Below are positions 33,731-45,085 of a stretch of DNA of 64,000 nucleotides, in pieces. The stretch spans positions 124,001-188,000 of the forward strand of contig NBAY01000059.1 in NCBI GenBank assembly GCA_002794775.1, written 5' to 3'. The notes under the pieces are model-generated. The model was not told the DNA's origin, searched no databases, and saw only the letters and a list, made by a program, of their open reading frames with translations. Position numbers and translations under genes: made by a program. This stretch comes from Porodaedalea pini (taxonomy: Eukaryota; Basidiomycota; Agaricomycetes; Hymenochaetales; Hymenochaetaceae). The first letter of the stretch is position 1. Every line of letters begins with the position of its first letter.

Positions 33731-34852
33731 ATGGACTCGTCAGATCTATACCATGTCAAGCAACAGTTTACTCTAGGTACGTCTATTATTAACGCACGCA
33801 AGTCATGTCCAATCCCCAATGTCATAAAGGCACGTACAAATCGCTCGCCGACCTCTCTCTCCCGGACGCGTTCTCCGCAGATCACAGCGCTTTCCTTCTC
33901 TACAAAGCGCGCGCGCTCGTCGCGCTCGGAAGGGCCAAGGAGGTAGTGACACTCGTACCTACCGACACAGAGTCGCTCCCACTGAAGGCCGTGCGCGCAC
34001 TTGCACGGTACGTTCTGGCGGAGCAGGAGGGAGACGACAAGGATGCACCGCTGGAGGAGCTGCGTGATCTGTGCGTGGAGGTTGAGGGAGAAGAGGTAGA
34101 TGAAAAGGAGAAATGGCAGGTTCGTGTACTGGCTGGCACGGCATTCGCGCGTGCGGGCGAGGTGGAGGAGGCGCTGGAGACGCTCGGCGTCGGGACGAAC
34201 AGCGAGAGCCTCGAGGCGTATGTATTCTCTTTTCTCTTCCTATCGAACGAATCCATCTGACCAATCGCTCCTCTAGAGTATCTCTCGTTGTCCAACTCTA
34301 CCTCTCCATGTCACGTCCAGACCTCGCCAAAAAGGAGCACACCCGGGCACTCAGCTGGGCCGAAGACGACCTCCTCCTACAGTCCATCGAGGCCGCGGTG
34401 GGGCTTGCTACGGGGTCGGACGCGTACGTAGACAGCACCTCGTTCTACACCGAGCAGCTCGGAAACCCGTCGCTCGTGTCCGCACATTTGCTTGCCGCGC
34501 GCGGCGTCGCGCGTCTGCTGCGTGGGGAGGTCGTTTCGGCGCGATCGGATTTGGAGGAAGTACTAAAAGGTAGGGAAGGCGGCGAAGGTGAGGAGGAGGC
34601 GCTGTGCGCCAGCGTGGTCGCTGCGGGTCTTGGTGCAGCCAAGAAGGGCGAGGCAGAAGAATTATTTAGGTAAAATCTCTTCCTATTTCTTCGTTGAACT
34701 ATTTCTTGATTACTATTTCGCTTTACAGCCAACTCTCTTCGAAATACCCGTTAAATCCACTCGTCAGCGACGTACAAGAAAAGAGTGCTCTGTTTGACGA
34801 GCTGGTGACGAAGTTCGAGGTTCCATCTCTAGCAGTAGCCTCCCGAGCCTAG
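33731..34852 (+). CDS. SEC28: Coatomer subunit epsilon
   Basis: Exons 33731-33776, 33830-34217, 34277-34669 and 34729-34852 give 316 residues, the usual size for this subunit. The start reads MDSSDLYHVKQQFTLG then KSLADLSLPD, typical of epsilon-COP, followed by helical repeats (LYKARALVALGRAKEV, VVQLYLSMSRPDLAKKEH, SFYTEQLG) and the C-terminal LSSKYPLNPLVSDV. The protein is a TPR-like solenoid that stabilises alpha-COP in the COPI coat and acts in Golgi-to-ER transport. No breaks found; it is probably a housekeeping gene. Confidence 0.93.
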
Positions 34853-35190
34853 ATTCTTCCTGTTCTTTTTCTTATTTCCCCATTCGCACCTTTTTAGATG
34901 CACTAGCAAGGACCTGTAATTCCACCAATTCCGTGAATATTGGCAGGCATACGGTTAGCGTTATGCATGTAAACAATTTGTTTATTTACGCAATGATGAC
35001 TATGTCATTGTCAAAGCTTTCCTGATCGGAGGTGCATCCGCTTCCGCTGTGTGCATCTTCCACGCTATAAGTTGTGATCGAGTAAAGAACATATTCAACA
35101 TGTTCAACCCCCTAGGCTCGCTGCACACGAAGCAAACGACGTGACTACCCACTATTGGTGACCACTAAAGGTCCGGACGTCGTCGTCAAA
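34853..35190. other. Intergenic, SEC28 to acetyltransferase
   Basis: About 340 bases, AT-rich, with no open frame of note and no recognised site. Confidence 0.5.
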
Positions 35191-36694
35191 ATGGCGAGTA
35201 ACAAGGTGTATCGGCCAACAGGTGGGCTCTCACTGTCTTCCTTTCTCGCGTCTACACTTATATAAATCGTCAGGCATGGTCGAGAGCTATCATATCACGC
35301 GTCAGAACCTCAAGCTCGATGCGAATGTTCAAGTTGCCGGTCGGTTTGTCAGGAGGCCCGACGACAAAACACGTCTAACCCTGGAGAGGGTCTATCCGGC
35401 GCTCGTGCACGCTTTACGGACGCATGCTGCGCTCTCCATGAGGATCGTGCGCGCGAATGGAGATAAACACGGATATGTATTCGAGAGGATGGAGACGATA
35501 GATCTCGAGAAGGCGGTCCGGTTCTTGGATGCGGAGAAAGACGCTGACGAGGAGGACCTTGCCGTACTCATGGAGAGGGAGTTCACACAACCTATCCCCT
35601 CTGACTCTGACTTAGACGCGCCGCTTTGGCGACTGACCGTCACGCCTCAGAACACCGTCCTCTTCGCCTGGCACCATTGCATCGGCGACGGCCAAAGCGG
35701 GCTTGCCTTCCTGCGCACCCTCCTGGCCGGGCTCAACGCACCGCACGCTCTGCATTCCGATTTCGATGTCCGGGCTGTAAAGATATCTGTAGACCTGCAG
35801 CTCACTCCTCCAATCGAAGAGCTCACAGACCTGTCCGTCTCATTCCGCACACTCGTCTCTGTGCTCGCAGTGCTCTTTATCCCCTCCTTTTGGACCGCCC
35901 GACGCACCTGGACAGGAAACACGGTTTTATCGACGGCAGGCGTCTTCCGCACACGCGCGCGTCTCGTGTGCATCTCACCGGCGCAGAGCACACGCCTCCT
36001 CACCGCGACGCGTGCTCGCCGGACCACGCTTACGGCGGTGCTCTACCTCCTCGGCGTCGGCGTCCTTGCCAAGCTTGTCTCAAGTGACAGTCGCAACGCG
36101 AAGTACAAACGCCTCTCTCTGTCAGTCCCAGCTTCTCTCCGCCCGCTCGCTAAGGTGCCCCCAACAGCAATGGGCGAGTTCGTATCCACGCACCACTCTA
36201 CTGCACGTCTCTCCTGTGCTCCCTCAGATACCGGTTTCGACTGGGTCCGAGCCGCAGCGTTCTCCACGAAACTGCACGCGGCCGTCCCGAAGACACGCGA
36301 GGTCATCGGCTCGCTTAAGTACCTCAACGGCAGATACGAAGGCTATCATAAGGGAAGGCTTGGCAAAAAGCGCGAGGTGAGCCTTGAGCTCTCGAACGTC
36401 GGTGCGTTCAGAACCGATCTGAATTTGGACACGAAAGCACGTACTAGTGCAATGAACGATGCGGAGCCAGAATGGTCGATCACCGACGCTTACTTCGCGC
36501 AGGACGACGGCATAGCGGGTCCCGCGCTCAAGATGAACAGTGCCGGCTCCCCTTCTGGAAGCGTTAATATATCTGTTACGTGGGGCGAAGGTGCCGTCGA
36601 CGATACATTTGCGGAGGCGTTCGTGCGCGATTTGGGCGCTGCAATTGAGAACTTGGATTCAGACTTGACAAGTAAGGAGGAAGAGAAAGCTTGA
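35191..36694 (+). CDS. Alcohol acetyltransferase-like acyltransferase
   Basis: A short first exon (35191-35221) is joined in phase to 35274-36694, giving 483 residues. The motif WHHCIGDGQSG matches the HHxxxDG catalytic signature of the condensation/acyltransferase superfamily, and overall form (GMVESYHITRQNL near the start, PLWRLTV before the motif) fits the fungal alcohol acetyltransferase family, in which the first His of HHxxxDG is the catalytic base. Such enzymes move acetyl groups from acetyl-CoA to alcohols or related acceptors; the substrate here is unknown. The segment FRTLVSVLAVLFIPSFW is moderately hydrophobic. No lesion seen. Confidence 0.8.
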
Positions 36695-36948
36695 TCAAAT
36701 CATAAAGGATGGATGGTACCGCACAATATATAATTCATTTATTCGGATAGTAATAATGGATTTCATGGAATTAGTGTAAAATGAACGATTGAACTGCTTA
36801 GACAATTATCGACTGCGAAATTAACGAATACCCAAAATGGGGAAAGAGAGAGAATTCAGCTCCGGATTTATCCTGTTATCCGTATACCGTGGATATCAGA
36901 TCGCCACGTCCAGGATCGCGAATTGCCATAGGTATCACAAATTATGAA

Positions 36949-39900
36949 TCATGCCTCCTGGGCCACCTCCCCCGAGTCCATGGCCACCTTCCGCCGCTTC
37001 GTTTCAGCGACAGATTCCTTCGATTCCGAGTTGTAGCCAGAGTCGAGCGAGCTTTCATCAGAGGCCCGCTTCCGCTTCGATCGCCGCACAGCGGGCAGCG
37101 CAATCTCGCATGTCGGAACGTCAGGTTCGCTGCAAGTGGCAGAAGCGTCGGGTGGCTCAGAGCCGGCCTTTGGCTCTGGTACTGGTACGTCGGCAGCACC
37201 TTCCTCCTCCTTTTCTGTGCCGTCGCTCTCTGGACACGGCGCATCGCGATCGGGAGAGGCAGCGACAGCGTCCTCCGAAACATCCGCGGAGTCCTCCTTT
37301 CCTTCGCCGGCTTTTCGTTCCCTCTCCAAGTCAGCCGAGTCATCGGCAGGAACATCGGTTGTATCTCCCAGGTTCTCGGCCGGTCCCTCCTCGTCGACTC
37401 TCCTATAAGAATCCCGATTCTCGGAAACTGGAAGAATTTTAACGTGTTCCGATAGGATGTCGGTTGTCTCGTCTTTTTCCAAAACTCCCCAGACGTCGTC
37501 CGATTCTTCACTTGATCCAGAAATAGGGATCTGAGAGGCTTCCGGAACGTCTTCGGCATCCTCCTCTTCACCTTTCTCTTTTTCATCTTTCTCCTCTTTA
37601 TTTGCCTCTTCTCCATCATCTTCTTCTGCAGGTGAATCGTCATCTGCGACAGCGACACGAGCCTCCTCCTCCTCCTCCTCATCCTCAATCTTATCCGATT
37701 TTCCCGCCTTCCGACGAATCATAGCCAAGGTCCTGTCCCATATATCCAACACCGCGTCTATGACCTCATCCTCCCTATCAATGAACGGCTGAGCGTCCAA
37801 GACCTTTTGCCACGCAAGATCGATCTCCCAATCCAACGTCCCAACGGGCAGCCCGTCGCGCAGCCTCTGCTCCTTCTCCAGCTCCAGTTCTCTATGCCGT
37901 TCCTCCAGTATCATCCGCTCACGCTCCGTGTACTGTTGGCACAGGATGTTGCGCAAAGCCCTCGCACACGGGATCAGATTGCGGAAGTATGGCTGGAAAT
38001 GCGCCAGCACATTGTCCTCGAATGAGTCTTCGTCCTTGACATCGGTGTACTTCGCTTCGAACGCGTCTACCCACTCTTCTCCTTTGGACGAGTGAGCTGC
38101 CATCCACCTCTGAACTATAGAATCCTCCAAGGCTTCGCCAGAGAGGTATGAGCATTCTGGCCCATCATGGATGGTGCACTCCCAACACAACACGTATAAG
38201 AGGGACTCGAAGTCATGATACGTTCGGTGCTGAACAGTGGTGCTTCTCGCTCCCGCACTTAGAACATCCAAAGACATGTAGAATAATTGTCCCTGCTCAT
38301 TTTGATTAGAATACAGGAAGCAGGAGTGAAAATGCATCATACCCGAGGATAGTTCTCGAACTGCGTCTCATGCGTATGATCTATAGAAACGCCGAAGTCG
38401 ATAAGACAGCCCTTGCGAAGTTCGACTGAAGGATCCGTCTTTGGTGCGAGAACAATGTTTTTGTGACTGACATCCGCATGATAGACACCCCTCTTCGCCA
38501 ACTGCTTAATGGCTGTTTATCATTTATCAGCAAGAGATGGATTGTATCGATGTTGTTCGACGTACCTCGAGCGATGTCACGTAGAGCTGAGACCAGCTCT
38601 TCAAGGGAAGTGAAGCTGTTCAGGCGGTCTCCGAGTGGCGTCATGATGAGCTGATGGTGATCTAAGAGGTTGACTCTGAACTTTGCGGTTTCCAGGTGTT
38701 TCGCTTTGATTACCCATTCCCTGAAAGGCTCACAGGAAACGACCGAGCCGTCGGGATTCTTGAGAACTTCGTGGTTCTCAAGCTGCACGACATTCTTCAC
38801 TCCGCGTATGCGCTTCAGAGTGCTTGGTTCTTGCGAATCAGACCCGCGATTGACCCACACATCCTTGTTCACATATTCCTTGCCATCGCGCTCGACAACG
38901 CGGATAACGGTACCTGGACCAAAAACATTCCAGCGATCGAAAAGGACCTCCTTAACTCGGTATTCGTCTCCGTTCACACACACGTATTGATCACTTTTCT
39001 TCGTTATAACGGAGAGATCGTATCCCAGATCCGATTTTGTACCGAACAGTAGTCCAGCGACGAGACGGACAATAAATGAATCTGAGAGTGGGTACTGGGT
39101 AGAGGCATAGGCACCCGACCGATCAAAGAGAAAGACCATAAAGTGTGTGCCAAGCAATGCAACGCAGAGAACAAAGTTCCGGGGCTGTTCGTAGAAGATA
39201 TTGTGAGCGAAGCCCAAGCACTGCCTGAAGGCCTTGTTGTGGCAAAGGCGATGTTCGAACACCACTATGGGAGCATAAACATCTGCCCAGGAAACCTTGC
39301 CGTCTAGCGCTTCGTCATTATCGATTACAACGACCTCAGGCTTTCGATCCTTGTCCAGATCGGTCAAGTCCTGACCGGTTGATTCGAACCCGAAGCGACA
39401 GTTAAACGCTCTTGGTAGAGCCGACGTTGGAATGTCAAGCCACTCGCACATTGTACGTCCGATGTTATTTAGGAGCTCCGAAAGTCTACAGCCCGGGCCA
39501 CGAGTTGAATAGCGATTGAATTCGGATATGTTCATTAGGACTTCACGCATTGGCGGACTGATGCTGTTCGTGAATCTTTTGTAGTCGAGACGGTACTCTG
39601 CGGCAGCCTTCGGGTTGTCGGGATACATGAAATTTGCTATCCCGCGTCGCAGAACCCTCTCGCTGCACATCTCCCTGAGAAGGGGATCGAGCCCGCTGAA
39701 GATGAGATCGGAAACCTCATTGAACATTCTGTGACCCGATGGACTGAAGATGATTCAGCAAGCCGCGAGAGCGAACACAGACGCGCTATAAAAAAAACTC
39801 ACGTTTCTATTACTCTGTCGGGATCCACCTTCTTTCTGCTCGAACAAAAGCACGGTTCAGAAGACAGAACACGGACATAGCAAGGAAAAAACACGCACGG

Positions 39901-39951
39901 CTCAGGTTGGTCAACCGGTTTCGGGCGCGTGTTGCGATGTGGGCAGGTCAT
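36949..39951 (-). CDS. FunK1-type protein kinase, copy 2
   Basis: Exons 39803-39951, 38566-39728, 38343-38512 and 36949-38292 (minus strand) give 941 residues in a closed frame. Start MTCPHR resembles MACPHH of copy 1. Kinase features: EYVNKDVW with the Lys, catalytic loop HADVSHKNIV, LIDFG, GQLFYMSLDVL and the YHDFESLLYVLCW helix. All catalytic residues are present. The C-terminal 300 residues are very acidic with Glu and Asp runs, DSADVSED-type units and a basic KRKR-SLDSGYNSE-KRRK end that matches the end of copy 1. The two copies are on opposite strands about 23 kb apart, outside the CLPB copies. Expansion of this family is known in mushroom-forming fungi; the role is not. Confidence 0.9.
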
Positions 39952-40653
39952 GATGGTTCAACAGAGCAAATTTCGCGTGTGCTGGGTAGCCTAGAAGGAC
40001 AAGATGGAGGTAGGGAATGAGAGGCACAACGACGGCGACGAGCTGTTCAAATAAATACAGCCATGTGGGCCGTGGCTGGAGCAGGGAATGATGGCTGAGA
40101 ACGCGATGTCACGCTTCATTGTTCGAAGATCTCAGCCACGACGGTCACGAGCACGTGCTTGTCACAGAACCGAAAATGGTAATGACAAGGTTACAGAGTA
40201 ACAAGGAGACTTGTACTGTACGAAAAATTAATGGTGTTGAGACAACCGTGAGGCATAACGGAGAGTCGGTTGGGCTGCTGGTACAAGCACGTATAACGCA
40301 TATCGCAGGCATAGTTGTTAATACCTAGAACTTGCATAGACGTCAGGTTGCTAAATACATGTATTGCTCTTTTATTATAAGTTTTAACGTCCGGTTGTTA
40401 ACGCCTAACCCGTAACGGTCCCGAGCCGGTTGTCTCAATACAGCTTGGTACAGTATTTACCGGTTTGACCAAAGCGTACAAGACAAAGGAAACAGTAGGC
40501 AGGTCTACTGGTGGCTCGCGACAGAACAAGAAGACAAGAAAATTATTGAGCGACGACACTAACCTAACTCAGTAACGCGCAGGGACACATTGAACATCAG
40601 TCACAGAGACACTTTTAGCAATCCTTCTTTCACGCATCATACTAGGAACCCAA
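39952..40653. other. Intergenic, FunK1-2 promoter and Ppo downstream region
   Basis: About 700 bases. A plus-strand frame at 40119-40328 has no recognised motif. Several short CGGTTGT-like repeats occur between 40390 and 40470. No RNA gene seen. Confidence 0.4.
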
Positions 40654-43600
40654 TCAGATTAAGCAATCCTCGCAATACAAGGAAGAGAGTAGACGAACCT
40701 GGAGGATCAACGACGTCGCCCACGCGATCGGATCCATGTTCTTGTCGAGGTACTGGTAGTACTCTGTACCGTTGATGTTGTAGCGGAACCTATGAAACCA
40801 TATTTAACACTCTAGACCATATTTCGGATTTCAAGAGTGTTTCCTACCGCTTCAGTTTACCAGACATGCCTGGCGAGCGACGGAGATTGGGCAAGGCGAA
40901 GATGGTTTTGAGAGCGGAAGCCATCACCTAATCAAGCATCCTGTCAACAAGAGGCGCAAGCCCTGAAACGGTGAATATAAACATACGGAGTGTACAAAAG
41001 CGTTCCCGAATGACCTTAGAAAGCAGGCGATCAGAAAAGCGAAGTTTCAAGAGAGATCCGCCAGTTCTTACCTGCTAATGCCATCGCCGGTAAGGTATAA
41101 CTCGGCCGGGCGAGTAATGTTGATCTCCGAAGGGTTGGGGAACACATCAGGCTAGAACACATGAGCAAGGGTTAGAGGGAATGTAGACAAGATGATCGTA
41201 CGTTCAGGTTCGCCTTGGCGATACTCAAGAATAGGCGTTCGCTAACTTTCACGGAAAGCTCGCCAACCTGCTTATCAGTCACCGCTTCCCCTAATCGCAT
41301 TCATCGTTAGTTTACCTCTGGTGAAAGGAAGATGATTCACGCACTGTAAACTCCAGCGAACGGAGGATCAATCCCTAACAGTCACAAGTCAGTTCAAATG
41401 AACACGCAAGAGCGGACAGACGACATACTAATCGCCTCACGAGCAAAAGCCAAAAGTGAGTCCATCTTCGCACCAGCGCTCTCTACCTGGCCACGCTGAG
41501 GGGAGTCGAGGTACAGGTTGACCATGTTGATCATCGCTGTTGGCACAATCAGAGTTCGGCAATGTTGAAACGAGAAGCAAGCGATCACCGACCTTGAGAG
41601 AGTTCAACAGTGGCGACTATGGCGACGGACAGGATGCTGTTCGCCAGCTCGTCAATAGGTTTTCCCGTCGCGATCATCTTCTCCAAGAAGTCGTGGCTCG
41701 GTTTCTTCGAGCCTCCAAACATCGAGCCCAAGAAGTCGATAAACGAAAGCTAGACGAGAAGGTATCCATATAGATCGTCAGTGATGGCGTTTCGAGCACC
41801 AGACCATACAACTCACCCGCCCACCCCCAATAGCACGCAAGTTCGCCTTGATGACACTCTGGATTTCCTCCATATTCTTGCGTGCACGGTCCTCGGTATT
41901 CAGTTCTTTCTCTGGCTCCGTTTCAAGGAAGATAAAACTGAACGCCTGTTAGCTGACGAATTCATAAGCATCGAAGAAACTTACTCGTAGATTTCACCGA
42001 GCATAGTGAAAAGTTCTTGGTCGGTCCATTCCCCATCAGGATTCTCAGCAGTCTTGAGTGAAATTCCCGCCTACCAGAATAAAACGTGAGACCTGAGGAA
42101 GGCAAGTAAAAAGAACTCACAATTTCCGAAGCAACCCAATGAATAGGGATCATCTTCAACACTGCAGAGATGTCGATGTTCTTCGTCTTCTTGCCAGCGA
42201 GGAAGTACGAGTCTCGGTCAATTACAAACTCGGCGGCCTTCTGGAAGCGCCGGACAACCTCGTCCAGTGATCCCCGTTGACCGATGAGGATATTGAGAAC
42301 AGCCTTCTGGTCAAGGAGTCCTTCGTCGTCCTGGTCAAACGTGATGAAGAAGCTGCACCACTCGTCAGTAAAACGAGGCGCGAATGAAGGCGTCGAAGAA
42401 GCACTGACCCCCGACCCTTCACCATCCCGCCAACCCGGTCCGCATACGGAGGCCGGAAACCGGCCGTGTCCTTCAACATGCCCGCAACAGTCGCATAGTC
42501 GCTCACAATATGCGTTACTGGCGCCTGCACCGGGCGCACAAAGTTGTACCGTTCATGCACCCCCATCTCCCGCGTGTAACCAGACATAGCCTCGGGCGTC
42601 ATGAGCGGGAACCACGTGTACGCCGAGTCGCTCGTATAATTGTCCGGCAGCGTGCGCAAGAAGAGCCGCCCGAGCATAGAGCCGTACCCGGGGTTCGTCG
42701 TGTCTCGCGCACAGTCGTGCAGCCCCCAGGAGGTGTAATTGTATGGCGTCATGTCGGTCGTGTAGAAGCGGTCTCCACGCGTGAGCGAGATGGCATCGGC
42801 GAGAATGGCGCGCGAGATGGTGTACCCGGGGCAGAGACCGGCGCCATCAACAACAGGCTTGGGTTCTTCAGCCTGCAGCCCAACTTGAAGGAAGATTAAT
42901 TTTCCTCTCTATTCAACACATCAAACAACATACCGTAAAGTTCAAGATTGTTGATATCTCCGTAGTACAGCTTGGATGCTGCCTCCGCAATCTCCGGGTT
43001 CGAGTTCCACTCCGAAAAGCTTGTGTAAGCTGTATCAAAGGTTAGTGTATATGCTTGCTAGTGATAAACGTTCTGCATACCCTTCAGACCCAGGAACTAT
43101 GAAAATACATGTTAGCAGATTCGCATGACCTAGCGAGACCACAAATTCACCTTTCTAAAGTCGTTCAAAGAACAAATGCCCCAACGCCTGCTTTGCTCGA
43201 TGCCCATAATTTCATGGAGCCGCATAACCGTCGGCGTACCACGCGCTTTGAAGGCCGATGCAGGGTGCGAGGTCGCATCCTGCAGAACGCGGGCAAGGTC
43301 CGCATCAGCGAAGAAGCCGTTCGCCTGTCGCTTCAGGCTAGATAGTATCATGAGCAACGAAACTGAGATACAATAAGAACGGCTCCGATACACACCCGCC
43401 AAATGTCCAGTGCTCGCAGTCGGGCTCCATCGCCTTCGCTTTCGCCGCACCTGCCTTGAAGTCATCAGGCGTCACCTGCGCAGGATCCTTCCCGCCAAAG
43501 AACTGCTCGAACGCCTTCTCGATCCATTTCTCGTCCTCGACGCTCGTCGTCGCGTGCCAGCGGTACAGGCAGTTGAACTCTACGCTCACAGCGTTGCCCT

Positions 43601-45085
43601 GCCCACGCTCGACGAACGTATGGTCCTGCTTGCGGATTTCCTCGAACGGGTTCAGGCTCCAGCTGATGCCCTTACGCACGAAGCCGAGGATCGCGGAGAA
43701 ATAATCCGAGAACACAACGTTTGCAAACCAGCCGCAGTTACACAAGCGCGCGGTCTGGAAGATCTCCTCTTCCTGTTTTGATAGTTTTTTCGGATCGCTT
43801 TGGATCATCCTGCGCGATGGTGTCTGGGTCGAACCATGTACCACGCTCGTTGATGTCGAGCAGCTTGCGCGCAATATACTGTATTATAGAGCATAAAGCC
43901 ACCGTAAGGAACATTAAGGAGAAGGCTTACGTTGTGGTTTCGACTGAACAGAACGAGCAGCACGCAGACGGCCGGAGGAAGTAAAAGCAGTCTGTCCTCC
44001 GCGAAGCAGTCCGGGTGGAGCAAGCCTCTGCCATCTCGTACGCGCACTTTGTCCTGGGTCTTCTGGTCGACACCATACAGCGGCGAAAGATCGACATACG
44101 ACGAAGTCTCGTTGATGCTCCAGTCAGAATGGGACGTGCGGAAGCACGTGTGGATGACCAAAGCGGCAAACGAGAACATGAGCGACGATAAGCCCGCGGG
44201 ATGCTTCACGAACTGTGATATAAATAGGCATCAACGATTGTGCAAATGAATGGAACGGAATGGAAAAACACAAACTTTCTCGCGTTTCAACAGCGTATCG
44301 AAGACGAGGCCGGGATCAGGTAGCATATGGCCCGGCAGAGGATGGACTTGCTGCACACTGCGCGCGTATGGAGTGCCTGACTTGCCCATGTCCGGGATGT
44401 TCACATTATTGAAAGAGCCGTCGGCCGTCCGCCACGCGTAGTTGATCGATACATAGGTCGCAGGGGGATGCGTAAGATCGTTGTATACTATATCAATACA
44501 TCAGTACTCGTGCATAAATAGAAAGCGGCAGCATCCTTCCAACTCTGGATTGGGTACATACGCAATGAAACGACAGCGCTTTGAAGCTTCGTAGCAAGCT
44601 GCGTGTCAGGTGGTGTGTTCGCCATCAACAGAAGGACATGCTCGAGCTGTAGAAGCAAATACGTAATATCAACGTCAGAGCACAGAAAAGACAAGTATCG
44701 TCCCTAGGATAACGCACAAGCATCTTGCGGTCATCGAGGTTGTTGAGGTTTCCCAGCGCGTCGAGAACGCCTGAGATCATCTGCGGGTCCAGGACGAGCG
44801 GGAGGTCTTTTTTCACCTGCACAAGCGCGAAGTGTCAGTAAAAACTCCTGGGTCTGCAGTTGACCTTACCAGTTCATGCACATCCTTGAGTGTCTTCAAC
44901 ACGCTGGAGTGCGTCTCGTCGTTGAATGCACTTTCCGCCGTGCTCCCATTCGCCGACTTGAAGGCATCGCCATTCTTGCTCTGCGGCTTGAAGTGAGATT
45001 GACGAGGCAGATAAGAACTACAAGGACTCACGGATATCGTCGATGAGCGACGCATACTACTGAAGCGACGGTGCAGAGAGCTCAT
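40654..45085 (-). CDS. ppo: Psi-producing fatty-acid oxygenase (heme dioxygenase plus P450-like domain)
   Basis: A long gene cut by about twenty small introns; start MSSLHRRFSSMRRSST at 45085, end about 40654 (both inferred). N-terminal animal-heme-peroxidase-like dioxygenase: distal His region near TSHSDWSINETSSYVDLSPLYG split by short gaps, then AQDDPKKLSKQEEEIF, and the YRWH motif (Tyr for hydrogen abstraction, His as proximal heme ligand). C-terminal P450-like domain: YTSWGLHDCARDTTNPGYG, FVRPVQAPVTHIVSDY, and INITRPAELYLTGDGI near the end. Ppo enzymes oxidise linoleic and oleic acid at C8 or C10 and give psi factors that act in fungal development. The usual Cys ligand of the P450 heme seems to be Ser here (codon 41011-41013), so a second, isomerase step is doubtful. 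Exact exon borders of the middle part were not all checked. Confidence 0.9.
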
